A stretch of DNA of 64,000 bases, taken from positions 8,556,001-8,620,000 of the forward strand of contig NC_134825.1 in the NCBI RefSeq assembly GCF_004210375.1, read 5' to 3'. The notes under the pieces were generated by a model, which had not been told where the DNA came from, did not search any database, and saw only the letters and a list, made by a program, of their open reading frames with translations. Positions 1-12,300 of this stretch are shown piece by piece (position 1 is the first letter of the stretch; every line of letters starts with the position of its first letter). The position numbers and the translations under genes are program-made. The stretch comes from Tachypleus tridentatus. Its lineage: Eukaryota; Arthropoda; Merostomata; Xiphosura; Limulidae.

Positions 1-936
1 TAAAGAACTTGGTTTTCAGGCACTGATAGCATTAGTGACGAAACCACTAATTTCATCAAATCACGAGGGCTCAATCACCGCCAGTTTCTAAGTCTTCTTG
101 AAGAAATTGATTCAGACTATGGTGACCTTGTGTATCACTGTGAAGTACGCTGGCTGAGTCGAGGGAAGATGCTCAGAAGATTCTGGGAGTTGGTTGATGA
201 GGCTATAGAATTCCTCAGAAGCAAGAACAAAGACACAGAAGTGATTTCCATGACTGATCCAGCATGGTAAGCTGATTTGACCTTTCTGGTCGACATGACA
301 CAACACTTGAATGATCTTAATTTGTAGTTGCAAGGCAAAAATCAGCTTGTCTGTCAGCTTGCAAATCACGTCTCAGCTTTCAGGACAAAGTTGCAGTTGT
401 TCCGGCAGCAAGCAGCATCAGGCAACTTTGTGCACTTCCCCACTTTACAGTCACAGCTACAAAAGAATCAGGACATTGACACATAAGTTTATTTTGGGAA
501 GCTAGATACCTTGATTCAATCCTTTAACTCACGGTTTCATGACTTTAACCAATGCAGATTGTTGATGAAACAATTTGCTGATCCGTTCAGTGTGTCAGTG
601 GATGACTTGTCAGCAGAATATCAGCTCAAACTTACTGAACTCCAGGCATCTGATGAACTGCATGCTATTTACCGAGAAAACAGTTTGCTTGACTTCTACA
701 AAACGTTGCCTGATGCATTTGCTAATCTGAAAGAGAACGCACTTGTCTACACCAGCATGTTTGGCAGCACGTACTACTGTGAACAGGCTTTCTCGCATAT
801 GAAACTGAACAAAAACAAAACTCGCAATCAGCTGACTGATGATCATATGGAAGCAGTCTTGCGTCTTTCAACGTCAAATATCAAGTCAGACATTTATAAG
901 CTCGTAGATGACATGCAGCACCATCCATCGCACTGA
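1..936 (+). pseudogene. hAT transposase relic, GTF2IRD2-like, C-terminal part
   Basis: The plus strand reads as the C-terminal half of a domesticated-type hAT transposase of the GTF2IRD2 group. Recognisable pieces are HCEVRWLSRGKMLRR near 136-182, FLVDMTQHLNDLN near 284-324, and a 141-residue open stretch at 511-936. That stretch carries the hAT C-terminal dimerisation signature (LVYTSMFGSTYYCEQAFSHM) and ends at a TGA. The frame is broken: TAA follows DPAW near 268, TAG follows DLNL near 325, and another TAA lies near 484, so no intact protein can be made. The N-terminus lies left of the window. The family call is from recall of motif order and is fairly secure; the closest relative is not known. 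Confidence 0.75.
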
Positions 937-1161
937 CTTTGTGACAGTTGACGTATTATAACATTTATTAGGATAATGTGCAAACTCTTTGATGTAATCG
1001 TTATTTGTGTTTTCTTAAATGTGATGTCCATCTTGTGTGAAACAACTGTGGGACGATTTTAATCTTCACTTTTTTGTGGCCCCCAACGGTTACGAGAAGT
1101 CTGTTTGTGCACTACTGATTTACACGAAATAACGTTATATGTTTGGTTTCTAGTGTAAGAG
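937..1161. other. non-coding tail of the first hAT relic
   Basis: About 220 bases follow the transposase stop with no gene visible. They probably include the 3' end of that hAT element, but no terminal inverted repeat could be paired because the other end lies outside the window. Confidence 0.4.
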
Positions 1162-1360
1162 GCCCGGCATGGCTAGATGGTTAGGAGCCATCGACTCGTA
1201 ATCTGAGGTTTGTTGGTTTGAATCCCCGTCACTCCAAACATGCTGTCTTTTTCAGCCGTGAGGATGCTATTATATTCGGACAATCCTACTATCCGTTGGT
1301 AAAACAGTTGACGGTGGATGTTGATGACTAGCTGCCTTCCCTCTAGTCTTAAACTGCTGC
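1162..1360 (+). repeat. tRNA-derived SINE family A, copy 1
   Basis: A tRNA-like head (GGCCCGGCATGGC, then a box B resembling GGTTTGAATCC) is followed by the family body: CATGCTG, a decayed section around CTATTATATTCG, and the tail GATGACTAGCTGCCTTCC. The same head-body-tail order recurs at 1433, 15777, 16508, 35900, 40970 and 43750. It is a SINE copy and not a functional tRNA: the acceptor stem cannot close and the head runs straight into the shared body. Confidence 0.8.
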
Positions 1361-1432
1361 GGCCCAGCATGGCCAGGTGGTTAAAGCACTCGACTGGCAA
1401 TCCGAAGGTCGTAAGATAAAATCCCCGTCACG
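1361..1432 (+). repeat. SINE family A, head fragment
   Basis: Only the tRNA-like head is present (GGCCCAGCATGGCCAGG through CCCCGTCA). It is immediately followed by the head of the next copy, so this is a truncated copy in tandem. Confidence 0.7.
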
Positions 1433-1835
1433 GCCCGGCATGGCCAAGCGTGTTAAGGCTTTCAACTCGTAATCCGATGGTCGCGAGTTTGAATCCCGGT
1501 CGCACCAAACATTCTACCGTGGGGGCGTTATAACTGATTGGTCGATCCCACTATTCTTTGGTAAAAGAGTAGCCAAAGAGCTGGCGGTGGGTGGCGGACA
1601 TTCGCTAACAGGAGGAAAACAAGCATGGATTCCTTTCATCGAAGGCCTTCAGTTTGAATCCCGGTCGCACCAAACATTCTACCGTGGGGGCGTTATAACT
1701 GATTGGTCGATCCCACTATTCTTTGGTAAAAGAGTAGCCAAAGAGCTGGCGGTGGGTGGTGATGACTAGCTGCCTTCCCTCCAGTCTTACACTACTAAAT
1801 TCGGGACGGCTAGCGCAGATAGCCTTCGTATAGTT
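1433..1835 (+). repeat. SINE family A copy with internal duplication
   Basis: The head starts GGCCCGGCATGGCC and the copy ends near GGGACGGCTAGCGCAGATAGCC. The 109-bp body segment 1486-1594 is repeated at 1651-1759. Between the two lies a segment (1595-1656) that is not SINE sequence and is identical to 2561-2622. The hAT element beginning at 1854 sits just beyond the SINE tail. Confidence 0.8.
1595..1656 (+). repeat. 62-bp templated insert, identical to 2561-2622
   Basis: Sixty-two bases beginning CGGACATTCGCTAACAGGAG match 2561-2622 without a difference. The last six (AGTTTG) are shared with the SINE box B region, where SINE sequence resumes. In its source position the segment lies inside the hAT transposase relic. 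This looks like a copy made by template switching after the hAT element had inserted. Confidence 0.85.
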
Positions 1836-2129
1836 TTTTACGATATTCTAAATCAGTGGTTCTCAACCTTTTCTGACTAGCAGCACACTACGACAATCTG
1901 AAAATTTTCACGGCACACCTGGAAAGCCTTAACGATTTTTTTAGGTATACGTTATACGGCAAGCGTTAAAGGCCTTAGAACGAAAATCACAGCCAGAGCA
2001 AGTGATATTAATGTCATCTGCACATTGACAATACTATCGCTTGCTTTGGTCGTGAGTGTCGTTCTAAAGCTTTTTAACGATTTTGTGGTACAGAAGAAAA
2101 ATCAAAACTTCTTAATTTTACATATGTTT

Positions 2130-5100
2130 TCAATGTGACGCTTGTGCCTGCTTCCGAGAGCAAATCAAATTGAAGCGAGGCTCTAACGTAGACAAACAAG
2201 TTCGCATTTCATCATCGACTGTAAGAAGCCTCTCTCTCTTTCTGGCTTTAATTTCAGTCAATACTGAAAATCCAATTTCGCCAAACCACGACGATACAAA
2301 TGAAAGCAGAACTTCAACTGCTTTGCTTTGAATTTTTAATAGAGATACAAAACTCATCCAAGCTCTTTTCGGGAAACAATGACTGATTAAATTTGTCGTT
2401 TCCTAAATCAATGAGTAGTTCTTTCTCCTCACTTGTCTCGTTGTTTCCGAATGGATAGGTCACCCAGTTATATTCATCGACAGCAAGGGAAGTAATATTT
2501 TAGTGCGGACTGTAGGTCACTTAATGTGTTCAAAATTTGAGGGACAGTTTTCTTCTTTGACGGACATTCGCTAACAGGAGGAAAACAAGCATGGATTCCT
2601 TTCATCGAAGGCCTTCAGTTTGGACGTTGCAGTAACAATGTTTTCAGATGGTCCTTGGAGACTTAACTTCAGATAATTCTATTTTGTCAAACAAGTCGGA
2701 GAGAAATTGAACCTTCAGTCACCAGATCTCATCATGAAAAGAAAAATTCAAAACCTGCTTCCTCAATCTCCAAGAAAGAAGTTACTTCAGTTTTATGTTG
2801 GACAAGACGCTTTAACACCTGTCCTTTCGAAAGCCACCGAACTTCAGTGTGATACAGCAGCTTTTTGTAGTCTGAATTTATCGCCTCACAGAGAAGAGAG
2901 AAAAGTTTAGATTGAAGTGGCCGAGACTTGATGAAATTCACCACTTGAATAACTTGATTCATAACAGACTGCAAATTTTTCGGCAAAGATTTGGAGGCGA
3001 GCGCCTCTCTGTGAATCATGCAGTGAACAATTCTAATGTTTGGATTTTGTTGGCGCACCAGGTGACGTATCCCTTCTTTTTTTCCTTACATTAAGAACAG
3101 CCATCGGTACAAACGCTGACACAGTTATTCCTTACATTAAAGAACAGCCATCGGTACAAACGCTGACACAGTTATTCCTTACATTAAAGAACAGCCATCG
3201 GTACAAACGCTAACACAGTTATTCCTTACATTGAAGAACAGCCATCGGTACAAACGCTGACACAGTTATTTCTTACATTAAAGAACAGACATCGATACAA
3301 ACACTGACACGGTTATTTCTTACATTAAAGAACAGACATCGATACAAACACTGACACGGTTATTCCTTACATTAAAGGACAAACATCGGTACAAACACTG
3401 ACACAGTTATTCCTTACATTGAAGGACAAACATCGGTACAAACACTGACACAGTTATTCCTTACATTAAAGGACAAACATCGGTACAAACACTGATACAG
3501 TTATTCCTTACATTGAAGGACAAACATCGGTACAAACACTGACACAGTTATTCCTTACATTGAAGGACAAACATCGGTACAAACACTGACACAGTTATTC
3601 CTTACATTAAAGGACAAACATCGTTACAAACACTGACACAGTTATTCCTTACATTGAAGGACAAACATCGGTACAAACACTGACACAGTTATTCCTTACA
3701 TTGAAGGACAAACATCGGTACAAACACTGACACAGTTATTCTTTACATTAAAGGACAAACATCGGTACAAACACTGACACAGTTATTCCTTACATTAAGG
3801 ACAAACATCGGTACAAACACTGACACAGTTATTCCTTACATTAAAGAACAGACATCGGTACAAACACTGACACAGTTATTCCTTACATTGAAGGACAACC
3901 ATCGGTACAAACACTGACACAGTCATTCCTTACATTAAAGAACAGACATCGGTACAAACACTGACACGGTTATTCCTTACATTAAAGGACAAACATCTGT
4001 ACTAACACTGATACAGTTATTCCTTACATTAAAGGACAAACATCGGTACAAACACTGACACAGTTATTCCTTACATTGAAGGACAAACATCGGTACAAAC
4101 ACTGACACAGTTATTCCTTACATTAAAGGACAAACATCGGTACAAACACTGACACAGTTATTCTTTACATTAAGGACAAACATCGGTACAAACACTGACA
4201 CAGTTATTCCTTACATTGAAGGACAAACATCGGTACAAACACTGACACAGTTATTCGTTACATTGAAGGACAAACATCGGTACAAACACTGACACAGTTA
4301 TTCCTTACATTAAAGGACAAACATCGGTACAAACACTGACACAGTTATTCCTTACATTGAAGGACAAACATCGGTACAAACACTGACACAGTTATTCCTT
4401 ACATTGAAGGACAAACATCGGTACAAACACTGACACAGTTATTCCTTACATTAAGGACAAACATCGGTACAAACACTGACACAGTTATTCCTTACATTAA
4501 AGGACAAACATCGGTACAAACACTGACACAGTTATTCCTTACATTGAAGGACAAACATCGGTACAAACACTGACACAGTTATTCCTTACATTGAAGGACA
4601 AACATCAGTACAAACACTGACACAGTTATTCCTTACATTGAAGAACAGCCATCGGTACAAACACTGACACAGTTATTTCTTACATTAAAGGACAAACATC
4701 TGTACTAACACTGATACAGTTATTCCTTACATTAAAGGACAAACATCGGTACAAACACTGACACAGTTATTCTTTACATTAAAGGACAAACATCGGTACA
4801 AACACTGACACAGTTATTCCTTACATTGAAGGACAAACATCGGTACAAACACTGACACAGTTATTCCTTACATTAAAGGACAAACATCGGTACAAACACT
4901 GACACAGTTATTCCAATTGAAGAGCAAAATGTTTTCATTCACCAACTCGAAAATTTCTTTGCCTTTCGCTGTACTTTTAAATCTTTGCAAAATAAATATT
5001 CGTTTACGATTTTTCCATCTTTTATGAATTGAACAGATTCATCAACTTGAAGAGACCATAGCAGAGACAATTCATCTTCAGGTGCTTCGAATTATTCGCA

Positions 5101-5521
5101 ATCTTATCCTTCAAATCCGACAACTAGTCTACAATTCTGCGCGAAATTGTGTCATTGGACAGTGAAACTTGCTTACCCTTTTTGGCAGCATCTGTTCCAA
5201 GCATAATTTCAATGATGATTGCTTCGCTGGTGCAATGACTGATTCGGCCTCCGTATGCTCTTTCTTGCATTTTGCCAACAATTGAACAACCTTATAACTT
5301 ACAATCAATCCTTTTTCGGGCAGCTTCATGTAGTTCACAAGCTTCCTTGATTGTTCATGTTGTTGAGCCGTGAGATTCTCGAAGTATTCTTTTGGTTTAT
5401 CCTTCACAGCTAAATGTTTTGTTTCCAAGTGCCTCTTTAGTTTGCTTGGAACAAGCGCCTCATTCGATAAAGCTGAATTGCAGAGTAGACAGAATGGTAA
5501 TTGAGAATGTTCCGATTCCAA
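2130..5521 (-). pseudogene. ZBED5-like hAT transposase, broken
   Basis: Reading the minus strand from 5521, an N-terminal BED-type zinc finger (FCLLCNSALSNEALVPSKLK, then HLETKH) leads into EYFENLT. A frame break near 5150 follows, then NNCVSVCTDG near 4905, which is the TDG motif of this transposase group. After the tandem array comes NPNIRIVHCMIHREALASK (about 3040-2985) and LLYHTEVRWLSKGQVLKR. The C-terminal end (VDDEMRTCLSTLEPRFNLI) stops at 2130. Several frameshifts, stops and the 47-bp array make it non-functional. It differs in sequence from the GTF2IRD2-like relic at 1-936, so these are two separate hAT insertions. Confidence 0.85.
3085..4912 (-). repeat. 47-bp minisatellite born from transposase coding sequence
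   Basis: About 39 head-to-tail units of 47 bp (plus strand: CACAGTTATTCCTTACATTA, then roughly AAGGACAAACATCGGTACAA, then ACACTGA). Read on the minus strand each unit spells NCVSVCTDVCPLM followed by a stop. That is the same peptide as the single-copy transposase sequence at the right edge. Units at the left edge (about 3095-3260) keep GGCTGT, giving CTDGCS, the ancestral motif, whereas most internal units share a GTTTGT change. The period is not a multiple of three, so expansion destroyed the reading frame. Confidence 0.9.
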
Positions 5522-6035
5522 AGCGATAAAAACGTATTCGATGTATTCGTTTTTGTACTTTCGTTTGATTCCTTGCTTTTAATTCAACACATTCTCCTTT
5601 ACTTAAATATTTTTCCATGGATAAATGATAAAGCTAATTCATACATGATAAGCACGAAGTTCTGCAGTCGATATAAAATTCCTACCTACAGCGTAGTAGC
5701 TGTAGCTTACCCCAGAATGAAAACGTGTTCCAGAAAGCAGTTTGATTGTTTGATGCATTATTTATGACGTACGAAGCGCTTGTTGCACCACAATTAAACT
5801 AACAGTCGAACCGTTGCAGTCGAGAATGAAATTTAAGTATGAACTTCACAGTGCTCGAGTTCAATGAAGACCATCGAATGTTTTGGAAGGTTTCAGAGTG
5901 TCTCTATAGGAGCTTTTATTAACTGATGTGTTCGACTTGCTTGTAAAATCCCAAGAAAGTTGAATGTGTTTTAAAAACATCGCGGCACACCTGCCAATCT
6001 CTCGCGGCACACAGGTTGAAATCACTGTTCTAAAT

Positions 6036-6168
6036 ACATCCTAGTATAAGACTCGCATGAAATCGTATAAAGTGCCTATTTCTTAGCATAAGTCTCGACT
6101 ACTAAAATATTAAGTAAAATGTTTTAAATGTAAACAGTATAAACAGTCCAAGTTTTTAAAACTTTCAG
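6036..6168. other. intron or upstream sequence before first visible exon
   Basis: AT-rich sequence ending in a polypyrimidine-poor but usable acceptor (AACTTTCAG at 6160-6168). Exons upstream of the transposon cluster, if any, lie left of the window. Confidence 0.4.
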
Positions 6169-6372
6169 CCGCAACCTGTGACCCCCCACCCTCGCCTACG
6201 CATGGTTATGTGGAGTGTAACATAACCGAAACCGGAAAGTACCCTGTAACAACCATCTGTTACTACAGCTGTCTATCAGGATACGTTGTACCAACAAGCC
6301 AGTTGACACATGCCACAAGAGTGTGTCTTCAATCATTCCAGTGGAATACAACGGAATTCGTGGAATGTAAAA
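6169..6372 (+). CDS. exon 1 (visible): sushi/CCP domain
   Basis: Acceptor TTTCAG ends at 6168 and donor GTAAGC starts at 6373; the exon is 204 nt, phase 1-1. The translation starts ATCDPPPSPTHGYVEC and continues with TICYYSC, RVCLQ and the closing FQWNTTEFVECK. The opening Cys-Pro-Pro, the GY.C pattern, the W just before the end and the final Cys define a complement-control (sushi) module, with an extra cysteine pair. Two N-glycosylation sequons (NIT, NTT) fit an extracellular protein. Confidence 0.8.
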
Positions 6373-9300
6373 GTAAGCTTTTCACTGCCAATCTTCAATT
6401 TTATGGTTTTGTCTTAAAGTTCTTTCCTTCCCACTTGGACCTCTTACAGTGTGATTGGTTGATGGAAGTAATGACTAAATCTGATTGGTTCTGTAGCCAT
6501 ATCATTTTCATGACAGAAGTTTCTAGGACATTAATGTAAGATACAAAATAAAAATCACGAAGTTATCCCTCTTACAATTACGAAAAATGTCATACAACAT
6601 CCGACTGTGAATCTCGACATTTAACGAATCGAAGATATTTTACGATAATATTATTCAAAGTTGAAAGAATAATACAATAGGTACATGTTCTTGTCTTTTC
6701 AAAACTGGTTTTATACGTATAGATCCCTAGATGAACAATTAACAATAAAATTAACGTTAAGTACTTGTAAATGATTAGGTATAACATGTATCTGTGTTCC
6801 CTTAATTAAGTACTTGTGAATGATTAGGTGTAACGTGTATTTGTGGTCCCTTAATTAAGTACTTGTGAATGATTAGGTGTAACGTGTATTTGTGGTCCCT
6901 TAATTAAGTACTTGTGAATGATTAGGTGTAACATGTATCTGTGTTCCCTTATTTAAGTACTTGTGAATGATTAGGTGTAACGTGTATCTGTGTTCCCTTA
7001 ATTAAGTACTTGTGAATGATTAGGTGTAACGTGTATTTGTGGTCCCTTAATTAAGTACTTGTGAATGATTAGGTGTAACGTGTATTTGTGGTCCCTTAAT
7101 TAAGTACTTGTGAATGATTAGGTGTAACGTGTATCTGTGCTCATTAATTAAGTACTTGTAAAATGATTAGGTGTAACGTGTATCTGTGTTCCCTTATTTA
7201 AGTACTTGTGAATGATTAGGTGTAACGTGTATTTGTGTTCCCTTAATTAAGTACTTGTGAATGATTAGGTTAACGTATATTTGTGGTCCCTTAATTAAGT
7301 ACTTGTGAATGATTAAGTGTAACGTGTATTTGTGGTCCCTTAATTAAGTACTTGTGAATGATTAGGTGTAACGTGTATTTGTGGTCCCTTAATTAAGTAC
7401 TTGTGAATGATTAGGTGTAACGTGTATCTGTGCTCACTTAATTAAGTACTTGTAAAATGATTAGGTGTAACGTGTATCTGTGTTCCCTTAATTAAGTACT
7501 TGTGAATGATTAGGTGTAACGTGTATTTGTGTTCCCTTAATTAAGTACTTGTGAATGATTAGGTGTAACGTGTATTTGTGGTCCCTTAATTAAGTACTTG
7601 TGAATGATTAGGTGTAACGTGTATTTGTGGTCCCTTAATTAAGTACTTGTGAATGATTAGGTGTAACGTGTATCTGTGCTCACTTAATTAAGTACTTGTA
7701 AAATGATTAGGTGTAACGTGTATCTGTGTTCCCTTATTTAAGTACTTGTGAATGATTAGGTGTAACGTGTATTTGTGTTCCCTTAATTAAGTACTTGTGA
7801 ATGATTAGGTGTAACGTGTATTTGTGTTCCCTTAATTAAGTACCTGTGAATGATTATGTGTAACATGTATCTGTGTTCCCTTATTTAAGTACTTGTGAAT
7901 GATTAGGTGTAACATGTATCTGTGTTCCCTTAAGAATTCAATCGTATCGATGTTGTACCTAGGATTTTCAATTATTTCAGAGAGAGTGGTTCCAGAGCCA
8001 AGAAAGGGAGCTTGCGAAGACGAAAGATACGAAACTAATAAACCGGATTCGTTAGAGGTCAAACCCCCACAGTTTGTAACAATCCGTGGAAATGCTGCTG
8101 TCGTAAAGTGCTCCTTGACTTATATCCCTCAACATGGCGTCCATGAAAATATCTGTCATGCTACCGACCCAGAGCTAAGAACGTCCACTTCGTGCAGATA
8201 CAACATCGTTGTCGAAGATCTTGGCAGAACTGACAGTAGCACACGTAGGTGTTAAACCTTTGATCTTAGAGAACGGTACTGGTTGGGGTGAAAAAAACAC
8301 ACTTTCATTAAGGGAACGCCATGTTAGCATGATTATTATATAAAAATTATTTTTAAAATATCAGTTAAATGTTACTAACATGGAAAACGAGAATCATGTT
8401 ATTTCTTGTAAACATTATACACAGGGTCACTTAGCTTTCACCTAAGTTTTCTCATTCCCAAAATCTACTGAAAAGGGAAATAAGCTTATTTGTGTCCTAC
8501 ATAAAATTTAACGTAAATTATTTTTAACAGAAGCTCCCTTTCTTTAACACCATTCATTACAGGTTCTCGAACTTCCCACAACTAAACACGTAACCAGAAT
8601 GATACCAGTGGACCTGTCTGAAGCTTGTGTATAACACGATTCATTACAGGTACTACAACTTCCCACTACTAAACACGTAACCAGAATGATACCAGTGGAC
8701 CTGTCTGAAGCTTGTGTATAACACGATTCACTACAGGTACTAGAACTTCCCACTACTAAACACGTAACCAGAATGATACCAGTGGACCTGTCTAAACTTG
8801 TGTATAACACGATTCATTACAGGAACTAGAACTTGCCACTACTAAACACGTAACCAGAATGATGCCAGTGGACCTGTCTGAAGCTTGTGTGTATAACACA
8901 ATTCATTACAGGTACTAGAACTTCCCACTACTAAACACGTAACCAGAATGATACCAGTGGACCTGTCTGAAGCTTGTGTATAACACGATTCATTACAGGT
9001 ACTACAACTTCCCACTACTAAACACGTAACCAGAATGATACCAGTGGACCTGTCTAAAGCTTGTGTATAACACGATTCATTACAGGTTTTAGAACTTCCC
9101 ACTACTAAACACGTAACCAGAATGATACCAGTGGACCTGTCTGAAGCTTGTGTATAACACCATTCATTACAGGTTCTAGAACTTCCCACAACTAAACACG
9201 TAACCAGAATGATACCAGTGGACCTGTCTGAAGCTTGTGTATAACACGATTCATTACAGGTTCTAGAACTTCCACAACTAAACACGTAACCAGAATGATA

Positions 9301-12300
9301 CCAGTGGACCTGTCTGAAGCTTGTGTATAACACGATTCATTACAGGAACTAGAACTTCCCACTACTAAACACGTAACCAGAATGATACCAGTGGACCTGT
9401 CTGAAGCTTGTGTATAACACGATTCATTACAGGAACTAGAACTTCCCACAACTAAACACGTAACCAGAATGATACCAGTGGACCTGTCTGAAGCTTGTGT
9501 ATAACACGATTCATTACAGGTACTACAACTTCCACTACTAAACACGTAACCAAAATGATACCAGTGGACCTGTCTGAAGCTTGTGTATAACACGATTCAT
9601 TACAGGTTTTAGAACTTCCACTACTAAACACGTAACCAGAATGATACCAGTGGACCTGTCTGAAGCTTGTGTATAACACCATTCATTACAGGTTCTAGAA
9701 CTTCCCACAACTAAACACGTAACCAGAATGATACCAGTGGACCTGTCTGAAGCTTGTGTATAACACGATTCATTACAGTAACTAGAACTTCCACTACTAA
9801 ACACGTAACCAGAATGATACCAGTGGACATGTCTGAAGCTTGTGTGTATAACACGATTCATTACAGGTACTAGAACTTCCCACTACTAAACACGTAACCA
9901 GAATAATACCAGTGGACCTGTCTGAAGCTTGTGTATAACACGATTCATTACAGGAACTAGAACTTCCCACAACTAAACACGTAACCAGAATGATACCAGT
10001 GGACCTGTCTGAAGCTTGTGTATAACACGATTCATTACAGGTACTACAACTTCCCACTACTAAACACGTAACCAGAATGATACCAGTGGACCTGTCTGAA
10101 GCTTGTGTATAACACGATTCATTACAGGTTTTAGAACTTCCACTACTAAACACGTAACCAGAATGATACCAGTGGACCTGTCTGAAGCTTGTGTATAACA
10201 CCATTCATTACAGGTTCTAGAACTTCCCACAACTAAACACGTAACCAGAATGATACCAGTGGACCTGTCTGAAGCTTGTGTATAACACGATTCATTGCAG
10301 GTTCTAGAACTTCCACAACTAAACACGTAACCAGAATGATACCAGTGGACCTGTCTGAAGCTTGTGTATAACACGATTCATTACAGGAACTAGAACTTCC
10401 ACTACTAAACACGTAACCAGAATGATACCAGTGGACATGTCTGAAGCTTGTGTGTATAACACGATTCATTACAGGTACTAGAACTTCCCACTACTAAACA
10501 CGTAACCAGAATGATACCTGTGGACCTGTCTGAAGCTTGTGTATAACACGATTCATTACAGGTTCTAGAACTTCCCACAACTAAACACGTAACCAGAATG
10601 ATACCAGTGGACCTGTCTGAAGCTTGTGTGTATAACACGATTCATTACAGGTACTAGAACTTCCCACTACTAAACACGTAACCAGAATGATACCAGTGGA
10701 CATGTCTGAAGCTTGTGTGTATAACACGATTCATTACAGGTTCTAGAACTTCCCACAACTAAACACGTAACCAGAATGATACCAGTGGACCTGTCTGAAG
10801 CTTGTGTGTATAACACGATTCATTACAGGTACTAGAACTTCTCACTACTAAACACGTAACCAGAATGATACCAGTGGACATGTCTGAAGCTTGTGTGTAT
10901 AACACGATTCATTACAGGTTCCAGAACTTCCCACAACTAAACACGTAACCAGAATGATGCCAGTGGATCTGTCTAAACTTGTGTGTATAACACGATTCAT
11001 TACAGGAACTAGAACTTCCCACTACTAAACACGTAACCAGAATGATACCAGAGGACCTGTCTAAGGCTTGTGTGTATAACACGATTCACTACAGGTACTA
11101 GAACTTCCCACAACTAAACACGTAACCAGAATGATACCAGTGGACCTGTCTGAAGCTTGTGTATAACACGATTCATTACAGGTACTACAACTTCCCACTA
11201 CTAAACACGTAACCAGAATGATACCAGTGGACCTATCTGAAGCTTGTGTATAACACGATTCATTACAGGTACTACAACTTCCCACTATTAAACACGTAAC
11301 CAGAACTTATGCGCCAAGGGAATCCTTCGTCAAATTCTCAGCATATATACTCTGATGTAAACGTTTACATCTTTATTTTATGAATTATTTCGCAACACTG
11401 TAAACGTCTAGAATGAAGTACGACTTTCAAGTAAGCCTTAATTAACATCTTACAAAATAAACTGAAAGAAGTGGTCCGAAAAACCTACTAAGATAGTTTT
11501 CAACACTTTATCTTGTGAAAACCTGAAAATAAAAACCCGTTACTTCCTCAGTTTTGACTGCTTTAAGCATAAAGTTGGAACATGGTAAGAATTGGTACAA
11601 TAGTTTTTAGTATATTTTGTTCCGTGCTGTAAGTGTTTTGTAATTATTAAATCAGTGCTAAACGACAGAAACTAAAACATATTTGTTCTCTTCTACAAGG
11701 AAGATGTGATCCTCTGAACTCACCAGCCAATGGTTACATCCAGTGTCGAGCCAAGAGCTCAATGATTAGGTGTGAACTGAAATGTCAGAGTGGGTTTTCA
11801 ATGCCACCAAATCTGTTTCTTCTCCATCGTGGTTACGTGGAATGTGATCTGATTCAAGACGTGTGGGATTTCCAGAAAGTCCATAAGATCCAAAGTTTAC
11901 CGGACTGTCTTGGTAAGAACTGTGCTACAGTAACGATGTTTATATTTATTTTGCATGTAAGAAGTGTGGTTTTAATAATAACATGTGACAACAAACTGTG
12001 TTGATAAAGTAATCATTAAACAAACGTAAAATTAACAACTACCTAGTAATCATTACTCAAAAGTATGACTAACAAAAACATAGTGATCATGAATCAAACG
12101 TAGGACTAAAAACTACCTTGTGATCATTAATCACAGGACTAACGTCCACCTAGTGATCATTAATTATAGGACTAACGTCTATCTTGTGATCATTAACCAC
12201 AGGACTAACGACTACCTAGTGATCATTAATCACAGGACTAACGACACCTTGTGATCATTAATTACAGGACTAACGACTACCTTGTGATCATTAATCACAG

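Larger units (their letters stand above)
1854..6027 (-). mobile_element. complete non-autonomous-by-decay hAT element with TIRs and TSD
   Basis: The left end starts CAGTGGTTCTCAACC at 1854. The right end, read on the minus strand, starts CAGTGATTTCAACC at 6027, so the ends form imperfect inverted repeats. The flanking 8 bases TTCTAAAT occur at 1846-1853 and again at 6028-6035, a perfect 8-bp target duplication as expected for hAT elements. Subterminal GGCACACCTG motifs occur at both ends. The interior holds a minus-strand ZBED5-like transposase relic and a long 47-bp minisatellite that accounts for nearly half of the element. It must have transposed while still encoding, or being helped by, an active transposase; it is now dead. 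Confidence 0.9.

Noticed and set aside
1162-1500. tRNA genes (GGCCCGGCATGGCC with box B)
   Set aside because: The tRNA-like heads are followed by a shared SINE body and cannot form a closed acceptor stem; the same unit recurs many times in the window.
8200-8600. Origin of the 87-bp array from the exon 2 end (shared AGAACT...CACACGTA)
   Set aside because: Only about a dozen matching bases with gaps; not clearly above chance, unlike the exon 6 case.
8544-11285. Long minus-strand open frames with a 29-residue repeat (e.g. 8842-9333, 9797-10204)
   Set aside because: They follow the 87-bp minisatellite, shift frame with every length variant, and have no non-repeat coding sequence or start context.
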